A DNA stretch of 64,000 bases from Bradyrhizobium sp. U87765 SZCCT0048. Its GTDB lineage: Bacteria; Pseudomonadota; Alphaproteobacteria; Rhizobiales; Xanthobacteraceae. The translations under genes were made by a program, and so were the position numbers. Below are positions 27,576-35,929 of the stretch, piece after piece (positions within the stretch are counted from its first letter, which is position 1; every line of letters starts with the position of its first letter). Location of the stretch: the NCBI RefSeq assembly GCF_018131225.1, contig NZ_JAFCMM010000003.1:186001-250000 (forward strand), given 5' to 3'. The notes under the pieces were generated by a model. The model ran no database searches and was not told where the DNA came from. It saw nothing but the letters and a program-made list of their open reading frames with translations.

Positions 27576-27587
27576 ATGCCCGATCTG
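27488..27587. repeat. Decayed third copy of the terminator-plus-flank repeat
   Basis: 27519-27583 aligns with 28871-28938 (shared GGGAAATTGTTG, then TCTGTCGCCGCC and TGCCCGA). Just left of it, 27488-27518 resembles the terminator arm at 28845-28870 with several changes, so the hairpin is no longer intact. Confidence 0.6.
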
Positions 27588-28010
27588 TCAGTCAATCCTT
27601 CGCGCCCCAACGACGTCCGACCAAAGCCCAATGGCGCCACCGGCCGCACCTGGCGGCTCCGGCTTTTCTGCTGGTGACACTGGATATCCCGCCGGTCGGC
27701 CTGCTGCTCCGCGCGATGTTCAATGGCTACTTCCTGACACTGGTCGTTGCCGCCCCCATCGCGACCGCTGTCGTTGCGCTCGACGGCCGCTTCGCTCTGG
27801 CCGTCGGCATCGGCTTGATCGCGACAATTGCGTTAGCATCGCGCCGCTGGTTCTTGCAGCAAATGGACGCCCGCCTGCGTGACCGGGAGGCCGGTGATGC
27901 CGATGCGCCGCGCCCGCTGCGACGGTTGGATTGGGGCGGCATGCCCGGCAATGCGGCTCAGCTCGCCGTCGTCATTGCCAGCATTCCCTATGTCGCGGTC
28001 GCACCAGCCT
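27576..28010 (+). pseudogene. Membrane protein gene with a one-base frameshift
   Basis: ATG at 27576 opens a frame (MPDLSVNPSRPNDVRPKP, then RTWRLRLF) that soon stops. One frame away a continuous membrane protein carries on (LLVTLDIPPVGLLLRAMFNG, APIATAVVALDGRFALAVGI, RRLDWGGMPGNAAQLAVVIA). One extra T in the T4 run near 27669 would join them. It has about three hydrophobic segments and a typical AQLAVVIASIPY end. The second frame then finds no stop and runs antisense through the hup gene, so the 3' end is also abnormal. The end at 28010 is my estimate of where conserved sequence stops. Confidence 0.5.
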
Positions 28011-28116
28011 GGCCGACGACTACCAGGAAGATCTTCGTCGAGCGCGGCACGTGCCTTCGCGCAGCGCTACATGCCTACAAGAAAGCGACTTCCCTGCAAG
28101 AAGGCGGTTTGCCTGC

Positions 28117-28150
28117 AAAAAAACGCCGACCCGGAAGACCGGATCGGCGT
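28117..28150 (-). terminator. Rho-independent terminator of the HU-like gene (repeat copy 1)
   Basis: ACGCCGA and TCGGCGT arms with an inner CCGG/CCGG stem; seven T follow on the minus strand. 37 bases, including flanks, are identical to the copy at 28846 except one. Confidence 0.85.
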
Positions 28151-28260
28151 CTCAGAACGACCATCATTTGCTGCGCAGGCCCGGTGGTCTTGTGCCCCCG
28201 GACTGAAAGACGCGGTGTTCGAAGCGAATCACTCAGGCGGATTCGCCGCAGCCGGCTGCC

Positions 28261-28557
28261 TCAGACCGCGTCCTTGGCGACCTTCAGCGGCGACGCCTTG
28301 ACGGACTTGCTGGCGGGCTTGGCCGCGAATTGCATCGGCTCCTTCGTGAAGGGGTTGACCCCCATGCGGGCCTCGGTCGCTGGCTTGTTCACGACCGACA
28401 TCTTGACGAAGCCGGGAATGACGAACTCGCCGGACTCGTTCAGCTCCTTGTAGCCCACGGTCGCCATCTGCTCGATGACGGCCTTGACGTCGGCCTTGGA
28501 AATCTGGGTGCCCTCTGCAATCGCGTCGATCAACTGGGTCTTGGTCATCTTGGGCAT
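28261..28557 (-). CDS. HU family DNA-binding protein with basic tail
   Basis: This 98-residue DNABII protein (MTKTQLIDAIAEGTQISKAD, ESGEFVIPGFVKMSVVNKPA, then GVNPFTKEPMQF) should bend and compact DNA as a dimer. The DNA-contacting arm is degenerate relative to classical HU (VNPFTKEP in place of the usual RNPxTGE). A short Lys/Ala tail (AAKPASKSVKASPLKVAKDA) recalls histone H1-like extensions. ATG at 28557 follows GAGGAT about six bases upstream. It stands between two copies of a repeated terminator, convergent with the broken membrane protein gene. Confidence 0.85.
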   Translation of the reverse strand: MPKMTKTQLIDAIAEGTQISKADVKAVIEQMATVGYKELNESGEFVIPGFVKMSVVNKPATEARMGVNPFTKEPMQFAAKPASKSVKASPLKVAKDAV

Positions 28558-28845
28558 TCGGAAATCCTCTGAATTGGGGTGCACGAGCTGCGCTGTCACT
28601 CTTGCCTGAAACGTGGTTGAACCACGTGGCGCGCCTTCACTCATGCCAACTGTGATGAAGTCTGCGGCCTTTAAACCCATTGCCCCCCAAAACGCAAGCC
28701 GCAGTTCGATGTGGGTTCCGCACCAAACCCCCTTCCCATTTCGCTCGCGCCGGCGCAGCCGGCAGGCGCGAGCGAGCCGCGGGTGCGACATCCTGACGAC
28801 CGCCGTCGCGGTCATCGGCAGGCGTGCCGCCTGATTCCACGTGCA

Positions 28846-28879
28846 AAAAAACGCCGACCCGGGAGACCGGATCGGCGTG
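28846..28879 (-). terminator. Rho-independent terminator of the MarR gene (repeat copy 2)
   Basis: Same stem-loop and T-run as at 28117, with one base difference, located about 80 bp past the MarR stop. Confidence 0.85.
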
Positions 28880-28957
28880 CGAGAAGGGGAAATTGTTGTT
28901 GTTGCGTGGGGCCGGCGGTCTGTCGCCGCCGTGCCCGAATCCCGGATGTCGTCGCGC

Positions 28958-29473
28958 TCAGAGGCGATACAGGATCTGGTCGGTCCAGAACCGCTCGAGG
29001 CGATGCAGCGACTTGTTGAGGTTCGCGAACTCCTCGTTCGAGATGCCGCCGACCAGCTCCACGGTCTTGACGTGCTTCTGGTACAGCGCCTCGACGACGC
29101 GACGAATCTCCTGGCCCTGCGCCGTGAGGCGGATACGGACCGAGCGGCGATCGACACGCGAGCGCTGGTGATCGAGGAAGCCCATCTCGACGAGCTTCTT
29201 GAGGTTGTAGGACACGTTCGAGCCGAGATAGTAGCCGCGCGTGCGCAGCTCGCCCGCAGTCAGCTCCTTGTCGCCGATGTTGTAGAGCAGCAGCGCCTGC
29301 ACCGAATTGATGTCGGAGCGGCCGCGGCGATCGAACTCGTCCTTGATGACATCGAGCAGGCGGCGATGCAGCCGCTCCACCAGAGTGAGAGCCTCGAGGT
29401 AGAGCGACTGGATGGCCGGCTTGCCGGCGTCGCGTTCAACGGGTTCGACCGCCGTCGCTACGGCTTTGATCAT
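28958..29473 (-). CDS. MarR family regulator (LdtR/PetP-like)
   Basis: A 171-residue winged-helix protein: LTLVERLHRRLLDVIKDEFD, DINSVQALLLYNIGDKELTA, LRTRGYYLGSNVSYNLKKLV and RSRVDRRSVRIRLTAQGQEI. The GYYLGSNVSYNLKKLVE recognition helix region recalls alphaproteobacterial LdtR/PetP regulators, linked to stress or cell-wall and cytochrome control; the target here is unknown. ATG at 29473 with AGGGGA upstream is used. An inverted repeat (TCGA-N5-TCGA near 29500) in its promoter may be an autoregulatory site. Confidence 0.85.
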   Translation of the reverse strand: MIKAVATAVEPVERDAGKPAIQSLYLEALTLVERLHRRLLDVIKDEFDRRGRSDINSVQALLLYNIGDKELTAGELRTRGYYLGSNVSYNLKKLVEMGFLDHQRSRVDRRSVRIRLTAQGQEIRRVVEALYQKHVKTVELVGGISNEEFANLNKSLHRLERFWTDQILYRL

Positions 29474-29974
29474 GACACTTTCCCCTGTCGTCGTTTTTAT
29501 CGACTTATTCGACGAAACTTTTGTCCCGTCTGATAGCGCCAACGTAAGGGTCGCTTTTGAAGATCAGCTTAAACAACACCATAAAGAGATCATGAATTTG
29601 AGAGAGTGAATCGACAATTAAGCCAGCAAAATCAGGGCGTTTTGTCATGATTGATTGACCAATGGAGCGCCCTGTTCACGCTTCGTCTGCGGCCGTGTCG
29701 CATTGCAGGACAGCACCGCTCAAATTCGAAATATTGCGGTAAGACCTGAGGCCCGCCCTGTTCAAAAATCGATAACTATGGCGCAGCGACAGCGCTTAAC
29801 GCGCCGCCAGAAGGGCGTCGCGAATGGCACCGATATGGATACTTGGAGCGGGAGGCGGCCGTCGCAGCGCATAGTGTGCGTTTCGATCGTGGCCGCAGGC
29901 GGTCTCATTTCGAGACAAAACAACGAGACATAACAAGAAGGGACCGGTGACGTCGGCGCGAGCGCCCTCGCCCG
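29474..29974. other. Intergenic region upstream of MarR
   Basis: About 500 bp with the MarR promoter (AT-rich, 29480-29600) and no frame I can support; stops are frequent and composition is mixed. Confidence 0.45.
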
Positions 29975-30439
29975 CTACGGCGGACGCTCCTTGGCCGCCA
30001 TCCACGCCAGCGTGAGATAGCCGACCAGCAACACGCCCTCGACGGCGACGATGACGATGTTGCCGCCATAGATGTTCGGAAACATCAGCTCGATGACCGC
30101 CATCGACACCACCGAGGTCAGCCACACCACCGCGCCCCACGGCGTCGCCAGCCACAGCCCGACCGCAGCGACGAGTTCGATCACCGCGAAGTAGATGGTG
30201 GCGGTCTGCCACGACAGCGTCTGGTTCTCGAACGCCTCGTCCTCGTTGCCGACAAAGCCGGTGACCTGCGCCCAGTGGTAGAGCCCCTTGGCGATGGCCA
30301 GCACCGCCATGATGCGCAGGAAGATGACCAGCCGCCGCGTCCAGGCGCCGTCGCCGGATTCGCTCACCCCCGCCGTGATGGCGGACATCATCGGCGCCGC
30401 ATCACGCGCGGTGCGATCATGGCCGGTGGACTCACTCAT
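29975..30439 (-). CDS. DUF6163 family membrane protein
   Basis: A 154-residue inner-membrane protein with four hydrophobic helices (about 40-55, 82-100, 102-120, 124-145) and a polar N-terminal head. Conserved points include LYHWAQVTGF, WQTATIYFAVIELVAAVGLW and LMFPNIYGGN. I know it as a Rhizobiales family of unknown function (DUF6163). It is a single gene, divergent from hemB. Confidence 0.75.
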   Translation of the reverse strand: MSESTGHDRTARDAAPMMSAITAGVSESGDGAWTRRLVIFLRIMAVLAIAKGLYHWAQVTGFVGNEDEAFENQTLSWQTATIYFAVIELVAAVGLWLATPWGAVVWLTSVVSMAVIELMFPNIYGGNIVIVAVEGVLLVGYLTLAWMAAKERPP

Positions 30440-30773
30440 CGGGCTGCCGTCTTCTCACAACTCGCAGCCGTGGACCGGCTGCCCTGAACAGGCCGCCTTG
30501 GACAAAATGTCCGAGGAAGCGGATACCTCCCTCTTATATCAAGTGAAGGCGGGTTCAGGAATTGCGAAGGCAGCTTGTGGAACCGCCATCAACGGGATTT
30601 CATCCCGTTCGCCCACGCACAGGTCCGTGCGCGGCCGGCGAACGCGGTGACGACAGCGGCACGGGATGCTAAGTCTGCGCCCGTACAACGGATTTGGGCA
30701 TTCGGCCGCCGGCGCGCCTGTGAGCGCGGGGCATGCCGGAACCGGACACCGACTTTCAGGGAGACGACAGGTC
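30440..30773. other. Divergent promoter region between DUF6163 gene and hemB
   Basis: About 330 bp, GC-rich, no supported gene. It must hold both promoters; no clear Irr/Fnr-type box was recognised. Confidence 0.4.
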
Positions 30774-31835
30774 ATGGCGATCAAATTCGGACGGCCGATC
30801 GAGATGCGCGGCGAGCCGCGGCGGGACGCGGACGCTGGTGCGTCGCGTCTCGACCTCGCGGTCCGGCCGCGCCGCAACCGCAAGGCCGAATGGGCCCGCC
30901 GCATGGTGCGAGAGAATGTGCTCACCACCGACGACCTGATCTGGCCGATGTTCGTGGTCGACGGCGACAACAAGCGCCTGCCGGTGGCCTCGATGCCGGG
31001 CGTCGACCGTCTCAGCGTCGATCAGGTGGTGCGCGACGCCGAGCGCGCGGCCAGGCTCTCGATTCCCTGCATCGCGCTGTTCCCCTACACCGACCCGTCG
31101 CTGCGCGACGAGACCGGCAGCGAAGCGCTCAACGCCGACAACCTCGTGTGCCAGGCGACCCGCGCCATCAAGAAAGAGTTTCCCGACATCGGCGTGCTCT
31201 GCGACGTCGCGCTCGACCCTTTCACCAGCCATGGCCATGACGGCCTGCTGCAGGACGGCGTCATTCTCAACGACGAGACCGTCGCGGTGCTGGTGCGCCA
31301 GGCGCTGGTGCAGGCGGAAGCCGGCTGCGACATCATCGCGCCGTCGGACATGATGGATGGCCGTGTCGGCGCGATCCGCGCGGCGCTCGACCATGCCGGC
31401 CTGCTCGACGTCCAGGTCATGGCCTACGCCGCCAAATACGCCTCCGCGTTCTACGGCCCGTTCCGCGATGCCATCGGCTCGGCCAAGACGCTGACGGGCG
31501 ACAAGCGCACCTACCAGATGGACCCCGCCAACTCCGACGAGGCACTGCGCGAGGTCGCGCTCGATCTCGAGGAAGGCGCCGACATGGTGATGGTGAAGCC
31601 CGGCCTGCCCTATCTCGACATCGTGCGGCGGGTGAAAGACACCTTCGGCGTGCCGACCTTCGCCTACCAGGTGTCGGGCGAGTACGCGATGATCGCCGGC
31701 GCCGCGGCCAATGGCTGGATCGACGGCGACCGCGCCATGGTCGAGAGCCTGGTGGCATTCAAGCGCGCCGGCGCCAACGGCGTGCTCACTTATTTCGCGC
31801 CGCAGGTCGCCGCGATGCTCGCCGGCCACCGCTGA
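30774..31835 (+). CDS. hemB: Porphobilinogen synthase (delta-aminolevulinate dehydratase), Mg-type
   Basis: HemB joins two aminolevulinate molecules in tetrapyrrole synthesis. The 353-residue TIM-barrel has both Schiff-base lysines (AYAAKYASAFYGPF and MVMVKPGLPYLD). At the metal site it reads DVALDPFTSHGHDG: the cysteines of zinc enzymes are replaced by A/D/D, so it should use magnesium, as described for Bradyrhizobium HemB. ATG at 30774 follows GGGAGACGACAGGTC. RDD protein gene follows about 200 bp later on the same strand. Confidence 0.96.
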   Translation: MAIKFGRPIEMRGEPRRDADAGASRLDLAVRPRRNRKAEWARRMVRENVLTTDDLIWPMFVVDGDNKRLPVASMPGVDRLSVDQVVRDAERAARLSIPCIALFPYTDPSLRDETGSEALNADNLVCQATRAIKKEFPDIGVLCDVALDPFTSHGHDGLLQDGVILNDETVAVLVRQALVQAEAGCDIIAPSDMMDGRVGAIRAALDHAGLLDVQVMAYAAKYASAFYGPFRDAIGSAKTLTGDKRTYQMDPANSDEALREVALDLEEGADMVMVKPGLPYLDIVRRVKDTFGVPTFAYQVSGEYAMIAGAAANGWIDGDRAMVESLVAFKRAGANGVLTYFAPQVAAMLAGHR

Positions 31836-32034
31836 CGCCGGCCCGGCGCGGCCCCAGCCGCGCCGCCACCGCGCGGGCGAAGACGTGCATCCCCGGAACA
31901 TCCCGATGGGCCGCCACACTGGCGCCGCAAACGCTGCGCGTTTTGTCGCCGGGAACCCATGGCGTCCGGTGAAAACCACCCCTTGTGCCGGAAATGGCGC
32001 ATCGCCATGTCATCCGCCGTCGGAGGGACGAGCT

Positions 32035-32628
32035 ATGTCGGATTCATCGCAGGGCAATGGCAACTGGCGCAACAGCGGCCCGCAGGGCGGCTGGCAGTCG
32101 CGCGGTGGCGCCTGGCGCAGCCCCGGCGGCTTCGAGGCCCGGCCGCACGCCTATGACCCCACCACCCAGCCGGAACTGTTCCGTGGCGTGCTGCTGCGGC
32201 GCGTGTTCGCCTTCCTGATCGACCTCGTGGTGCTGTCGATCCCGGTGGTGCTGGCGTGGATCTTCATTGCCGTGTTCGGCCTGATCACGCTCGGCCTCGG
32301 CTGGGCGCTGTTCTGGCTGGTGTGGCCGGCGACCGTGGTGTGGGCCATCGTCTACTATGGCACGACGCTCGGCGGCCCGCACTCGGCCACCGTCGGCATG
32401 CGCGCCATGGATCTGCAATTGCGCACCTGGTACGGCGAGCCCGGCTATTTCGTGCTCGGCGCCGTCCATGCGGTGCTGTTCTGGGTGTCGGTCTCGGTGT
32501 TCAGCCCGATCCTGTTGATCGGCCTGTTCAACGGTCGCAGGCGCCTGCTGCACGATATCCTCCTCGGCACCGTGGTCATCAACCGCACGCCCTACGGCGC
32601 CGCGGCCCGGCCCATGCGGACGGTCTGA
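32035..32628 (+). CDS. RDD family membrane protein
   Basis: The 197-residue protein has a glycine/tryptophan-rich cytoplasmic head (1-45), then the RDD domain (about 48-185) with LLRRVFAFLIDLVVLSIPVV and three or four hydrophobic helices, ending with NGRRRLLHDILLGTVVINRT, a known RDD pattern. Function of most RDD proteins is unclear; some act in ion or solute transport. ATG at 32035 has GGAGGGA about 10 bases upstream. Confidence 0.88.
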   Translation: MSDSSQGNGNWRNSGPQGGWQSRGGAWRSPGGFEARPHAYDPTTQPELFRGVLLRRVFAFLIDLVVLSIPVVLAWIFIAVFGLITLGLGWALFWLVWPATVVWAIVYYGTTLGGPHSATVGMRAMDLQLRTWYGEPGYFVLGAVHAVLFWVSVSVFSPILLIGLFNGRRRLLHDILLGTVVINRTPYGAAARPMRTV

Positions 32629-32848
32629 GGCCCGCAAAACGCCCGTTGACCACCGGCGGTCCGGCGGCGATCATGCGCCGATGGACCGCAGCAGCCCGAC
32701 GCCGGGCTCGCGTTTCCGGCGCGTCCCGGTTCCATGACAGGAACCGGCGGTCAACTGGTTGCAGTATTGTCCAAGCAGAGCATTTTGTTCACGCGAATCG
32801 CGGTCACTTCGCTGGAAACGTGCTCTCGGCGGAGGCTGACGTAATTCC

Positions 32849-33622
32849 GTGACGCAACACTCCCGCGACACCCCGCAATTCTACCTCACGGCGCCGTCGC
32901 CGTGCCCCTACCTGCCGGGCCGTCACGAGCGCAAGGTGTTCACCCACCTCGTCGGCGACAAGGCCGGCGATCTCAACGACCTCCTCACCCATGGCGGCTT
33001 CCGCCGCAGCCAGTCGATCGCTTATCGCCCGGCCTGCGACAACTGCCGCGCCTGCGTCTCGGTGCGGGTGATCGCCAACGAATTCCGCGCCTCGCGCAAC
33101 CTGCGCAAGGTTCAGGCACGCAACAGTGACATCGTCGGCGAGCTGCGCCCCGCCGCCCCGACGTCAGAGCAGTACTCGGTGTTTCGCGCCTATCTCGACG
33201 AGCGCCATCGCCATGGCGGCATGGCCGACATGACGGTGCTCGACTACGCCATGATGGTGGAGGACAGCCACGTCCAGACCCGCCTGATCGAGTACCGCAC
33301 CCGCGGCCCCGACACCGGCATCACCGGACGCGGCGAGCGACTGATCGCGGTGGCGCTGACCGACATCCTCAGCGACGGGCTGTCGATGGTCTACTCGTTC
33401 TTCGAGCCCGGCGAGCACGAGCGCTCGCTCGGCACTTTCATGATCCTCGACCACATCACCCGGGCGCGGCGCATGGGCCTGCCTTACGTCTATCTCGGCT
33501 ACTGGATCGAGGGCTCCAAGAAGATGGACTACAAGGGCCGCTTCCTGCCCCAGCAGCGCCTCGCCCCGAGCGGCTGGCTCCGCGTCGACGCCACCGGTGG
33601 CATCGGCGAACCGCAGGACTGA
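32849..33622 (+). CDS. bpt: Aspartate/glutamate leucyltransferase (arginyl-transferase family)
   Basis: This enzyme adds leucine from Leu-tRNA to N-terminal Asp/Glu, directing proteins to the ClpS-ClpAP route. The ATE-type N-terminus (PCPYLPGRHERKVFTHLVGD), the CxxC-like DNCRACVSVRV and the C-terminal IYSFFEP-like VYSFFEPGEHERSLGTFMIL and YLGYWIEGSKKMDYKGRF agree with bacterial Bpt. GTG start; 257 residues is normal. Confidence 0.92.
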   Translation: MTQHSRDTPQFYLTAPSPCPYLPGRHERKVFTHLVGDKAGDLNDLLTHGGFRRSQSIAYRPACDNCRACVSVRVIANEFRASRNLRKVQARNSDIVGELRPAAPTSEQYSVFRAYLDERHRHGGMADMTVLDYAMMVEDSHVQTRLIEYRTRGPDTGITGRGERLIAVALTDILSDGLSMVYSFFEPGEHERSLGTFMILDHITRARRMGLPYVYLGYWIEGSKKMDYKGRFLPQQRLAPSGWLRVDATGGIGEPQD

Positions 33623-33796
33623 GCGACGGCCGGGACGCATCACCTTCCCGCGCCCTCGACACCACAACGCCCCGTCTCGCGCGCGAATGCCCGGCCCCTG
33701 GCCGGGCAGGACGCTTGTCGTGGAGATCGATTCATTAAAAAGATCAGTCGCCTGTCGACACTTGCTGAGACGTCGCTGGCGGCGCTTCAGGCTCGG

Positions 33797-34432
33797 TCAT
33801 GCGACCTGCGGCAGGGCCTGGAGGCGGCCAACGGCGTCGAGCGCGCCCGCCAGCGCCTTCTCGCGGTGATCCGGACCGACCTGGATGCCCTCGGCAACGA
33901 TGATCTCCGGCGCGGTGATGCCGATGAAGCCGAACACCCAGCGCAGGTAGCTGTCGAGATGCTCACCGGCGGCCGCCGGCATGCCCGGCCCATAGTAGCC
34001 GCCGCGCGACACGATGATGATCACGCGTTTGCCCCCGGCCAGCCCCTGCGGCCCATTTGGGCCGTAGCTGAAGGTCTTCCCCGCTACCAGAATGTGATCG
34101 ATCCAGGCCTTGAGCTGGCTCGACACCGAGAAGTTGTACATCGGCGCGCCGATGACCACGACGTCAGCCGCCAGAAACTCGTCGAGCACGGCCTGCCGCG
34201 CCGCGAGCTCCTGGGCCATGGCGGCGCTCTCCGGCGCTGCGCCATGGGCCGCGGCGAGATGGGCCGCCGAGAGATGCGAGGGCGGCGCGCTGCCGATGTC
34301 GCGGTAGGTCACCTCGACATTCGGCAGGGTCTGCCGCAGCCGCTCCACGGCCGCCGCGGACAGTTGCCGCGACACCGAATGGCCACCGAGGATGCTGGCG
34401 TCGATGTGAAGGAGTTTGGTCGGATGGCTCAT
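33797..34432 (-). CDS. azoR: FMN-dependent NADH-azoreductase
   Basis: The flavodoxin-like quinone/azo reductase begins KLLHIDASILGGHSVSRQLS (FMN-phosphate loop) and has APMYNFSVSSQLKAWIDHI and FSYGPNGPQGLAGGKRVIII; 211 residues. ATG at 34432 is chosen, with AAGGTG eight bases upstream. It is transcribed divergently from an HxlR-type regulator 105 bp away, which is the usual layout for a quinone- or electrophile-responsive pair. Confidence 0.93.
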   Translation of the reverse strand: MSHPTKLLHIDASILGGHSVSRQLSAAAVERLRQTLPNVEVTYRDIGSAPPSHLSAAHLAAAHGAAPESAAMAQELAARQAVLDEFLAADVVVIGAPMYNFSVSSQLKAWIDHILVAGKTFSYGPNGPQGLAGGKRVIIIVSRGGYYGPGMPAAAGEHLDSYLRWVFGFIGITAPEIIVAEGIQVGPDHREKALAGALDAVGRLQALPQVA

Positions 34433-34537
34433 TCCAGTCACCTTTTGGTTTCAGGTATCAATTTGTGCCCTGGACTATATGAGTGACCGCGCCTACATTC
34501 CGCAAGAAGGCACATTTTCAGAACCTGGGAACATCCA

Positions 34538-34954
34538 TTGCCCCCACGCACAGCGGCGATACCCGCGCACAGCGATGTAACCGACCCTGCCCCGCCCCAC
34601 CGCGTGGACGACTGCCGCGCGGTCGGCTCGGTGCTGGCGCGGGTCGGCGACAAGTGGAGCGTGCTGGTGATCATGCTGCTGCAGGGCGGCCCGCGCCGCT
34701 TCAACGAGCTCAAGCGCATGATCAACGGTGTGTCGCAGCGCATGCTGACGCTGACGCTGCGCGGCCTCGAGCGTGACGGGCTTGTCACCCGCACGATGTA
34801 CCCGACCATCCCGCCTCGCGTGGACTATGCCCTGACCGACCTCGGTCGTTCACTGGCCGAGCCGGTCAAGGCGCTCGGCAACTGGGCGTTCGCCAACATG
34901 ACCGACATCGAGCAGGCACGCCGCGCCTTCGACACCCGCAACGACGCCGGCTGA
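34538..34954 (+). CDS. HxlR family transcriptional regulator
   Basis: A 138-residue winged-helix protein: CRAVGSVLARVGDKWSVLVI, GGPRRFNELKRMINGVSQRM and LTLTLRGLERDGLVTRTMYP are the HxlR pattern. The reactive-type cysteine sits in DDCRAV near residue 26, as in redox-sensing HxlR proteins. The start is uncertain: no ATG precedes the domain, so TTG at 34538 is used. It probably controls the divergent azoR and perhaps the two small genes that follow. Confidence 0.85.
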   Translation: MPPRTAAIPAHSDVTDPAPPHRVDDCRAVGSVLARVGDKWSVLVIMLLQGGPRRFNELKRMINGVSQRMLTLTLRGLERDGLVTRTMYPTIPPRVDYALTDLGRSLAEPVKALGNWAFANMTDIEQARRAFDTRNDAG

Positions 34955-34989
34955 CCCGAGGGCACGGCGGCCCATCACGGAGGACGCCC

Positions 34990-35418
34990 ATGCTGATCGG
35001 ATATCTCGCGCTCGCGACCGCCGCGGCCTTCGCGGGCGCCGCGGTCTACATCAACGTCGCCGAGCAGCCGGCACGGCTGACGCTCGACGATCGCGCCCTG
35101 CTCGCCCAATGGAAGCCGAGCTATGCCCGCGGCCTCGTCATGCAGGCGAGCCTTGCGATCCTGTCCGGCGTACTGGCGCTCGGCGCGTGGTGGATCGGCG
35201 GCGACGCCCGCTGGCTCGTCGGCGCGGCGCTGATGCTGGCCAACTGGCCGTGGACCCTGATCGCGATGCTGCCCACCAACAACCGCCTCAAGGCGATCCC
35301 CGAGACAAGCGCCGATGCCGCGTCACGCGCGCAGATCCTGTCGTGGGGACGTCTTCATGCCGTGCGCAGCGCGCTCGGCCTTGCGGCGATCGTCGCCGAC
35401 GTCTGGGCGCTGAGCTGA
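34990..35418 (+). CDS. DUF1772 (anthrone oxygenase-like) membrane protein
   Basis: A 142-residue protein with four hydrophobic helices: LIGYLALATAAAFAGAAVYI, MQASLAILSGVLALGAWW, LVGAALMLANWPWTLIAM and a last one near 120-138. Conserved NVAEQPARL, PSYARG and LPTNNRL fit DUF1772. ATG at 34990 has GGAGG nine bases upstream. It follows the HxlR gene by 35 bp and may be in its transcript. Confidence 0.85.
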   Translation: MLIGYLALATAAAFAGAAVYINVAEQPARLTLDDRALLAQWKPSYARGLVMQASLAILSGVLALGAWWIGGDARWLVGAALMLANWPWTLIAMLPTNNRLKAIPETSADAASRAQILSWGRLHAVRSALGLAAIVADVWALS

Positions 35419-35554
35419 CCGCGCTCTGCAGCAACATTGCCAATCGCAAGCGCGACAATCCGACCTGCTGACAGCAGCACCGCGTTGCGCGCATGTCGCG
35501 GCGCGACTGCCGGCGATCCGCGCCGCGCACAAGCATGATGACAGGACACACGGC

Positions 35555-35929
35555 ATGTCGGCTCTTCGCGCGCGCATCGGCGCGATCTTCATTCCCGTCA
35601 GCGACATCGCCAGTGCCAAGGCCTGGTACGCGCGGCTGCTGCAAACCGCCTGCCCGGCGACGCTGCACGGCCATCTTGCCGTGTTCGCCCTCGCGGGCGG
35701 CATCCATCTCGTGCTGGATGCGAAGATCTTCGTCCCCGGCGCATCCCGGGACGCGCCGCTGTTTCATTTCGATGCCGACGATATCGACGCAGCGCTCATC
35801 CATGTCCAGGCGCTCGGGGCGACCATCGTGACGCCGCTGCAGTCCGGCCACTGGTTCACCTTCCGCGATCCGGACGGCAACGTGCTGATGGCCTGCCGCT
35901 GCGCCGCGGAGGAAGCGCCGGCGGCCTAA
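35555..35929 (+). CDS. VOC (glyoxalase/bleomycin resistance) family protein
   Basis: A 124-residue protein with two beta-alpha-beta-beta-beta halves: RIGAIFIPVSDIASAKAWYA and FTFRDPDGNVLMACR are the standard opening and closing of a VOC unit. Substrate is unknown. It is a single copy domain, so it should work as a dimer. It converges with mntH, the stop codons lying within four bases of each other. Confidence 0.85.
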   Translation: MSALRARIGAIFIPVSDIASAKAWYARLLQTACPATLHGHLAVFALAGGIHLVLDAKIFVPGASRDAPLFHFDADDIDAALIHVQALGATIVTPLQSGHWFTFRDPDGNVLMACRCAAEEAPAA

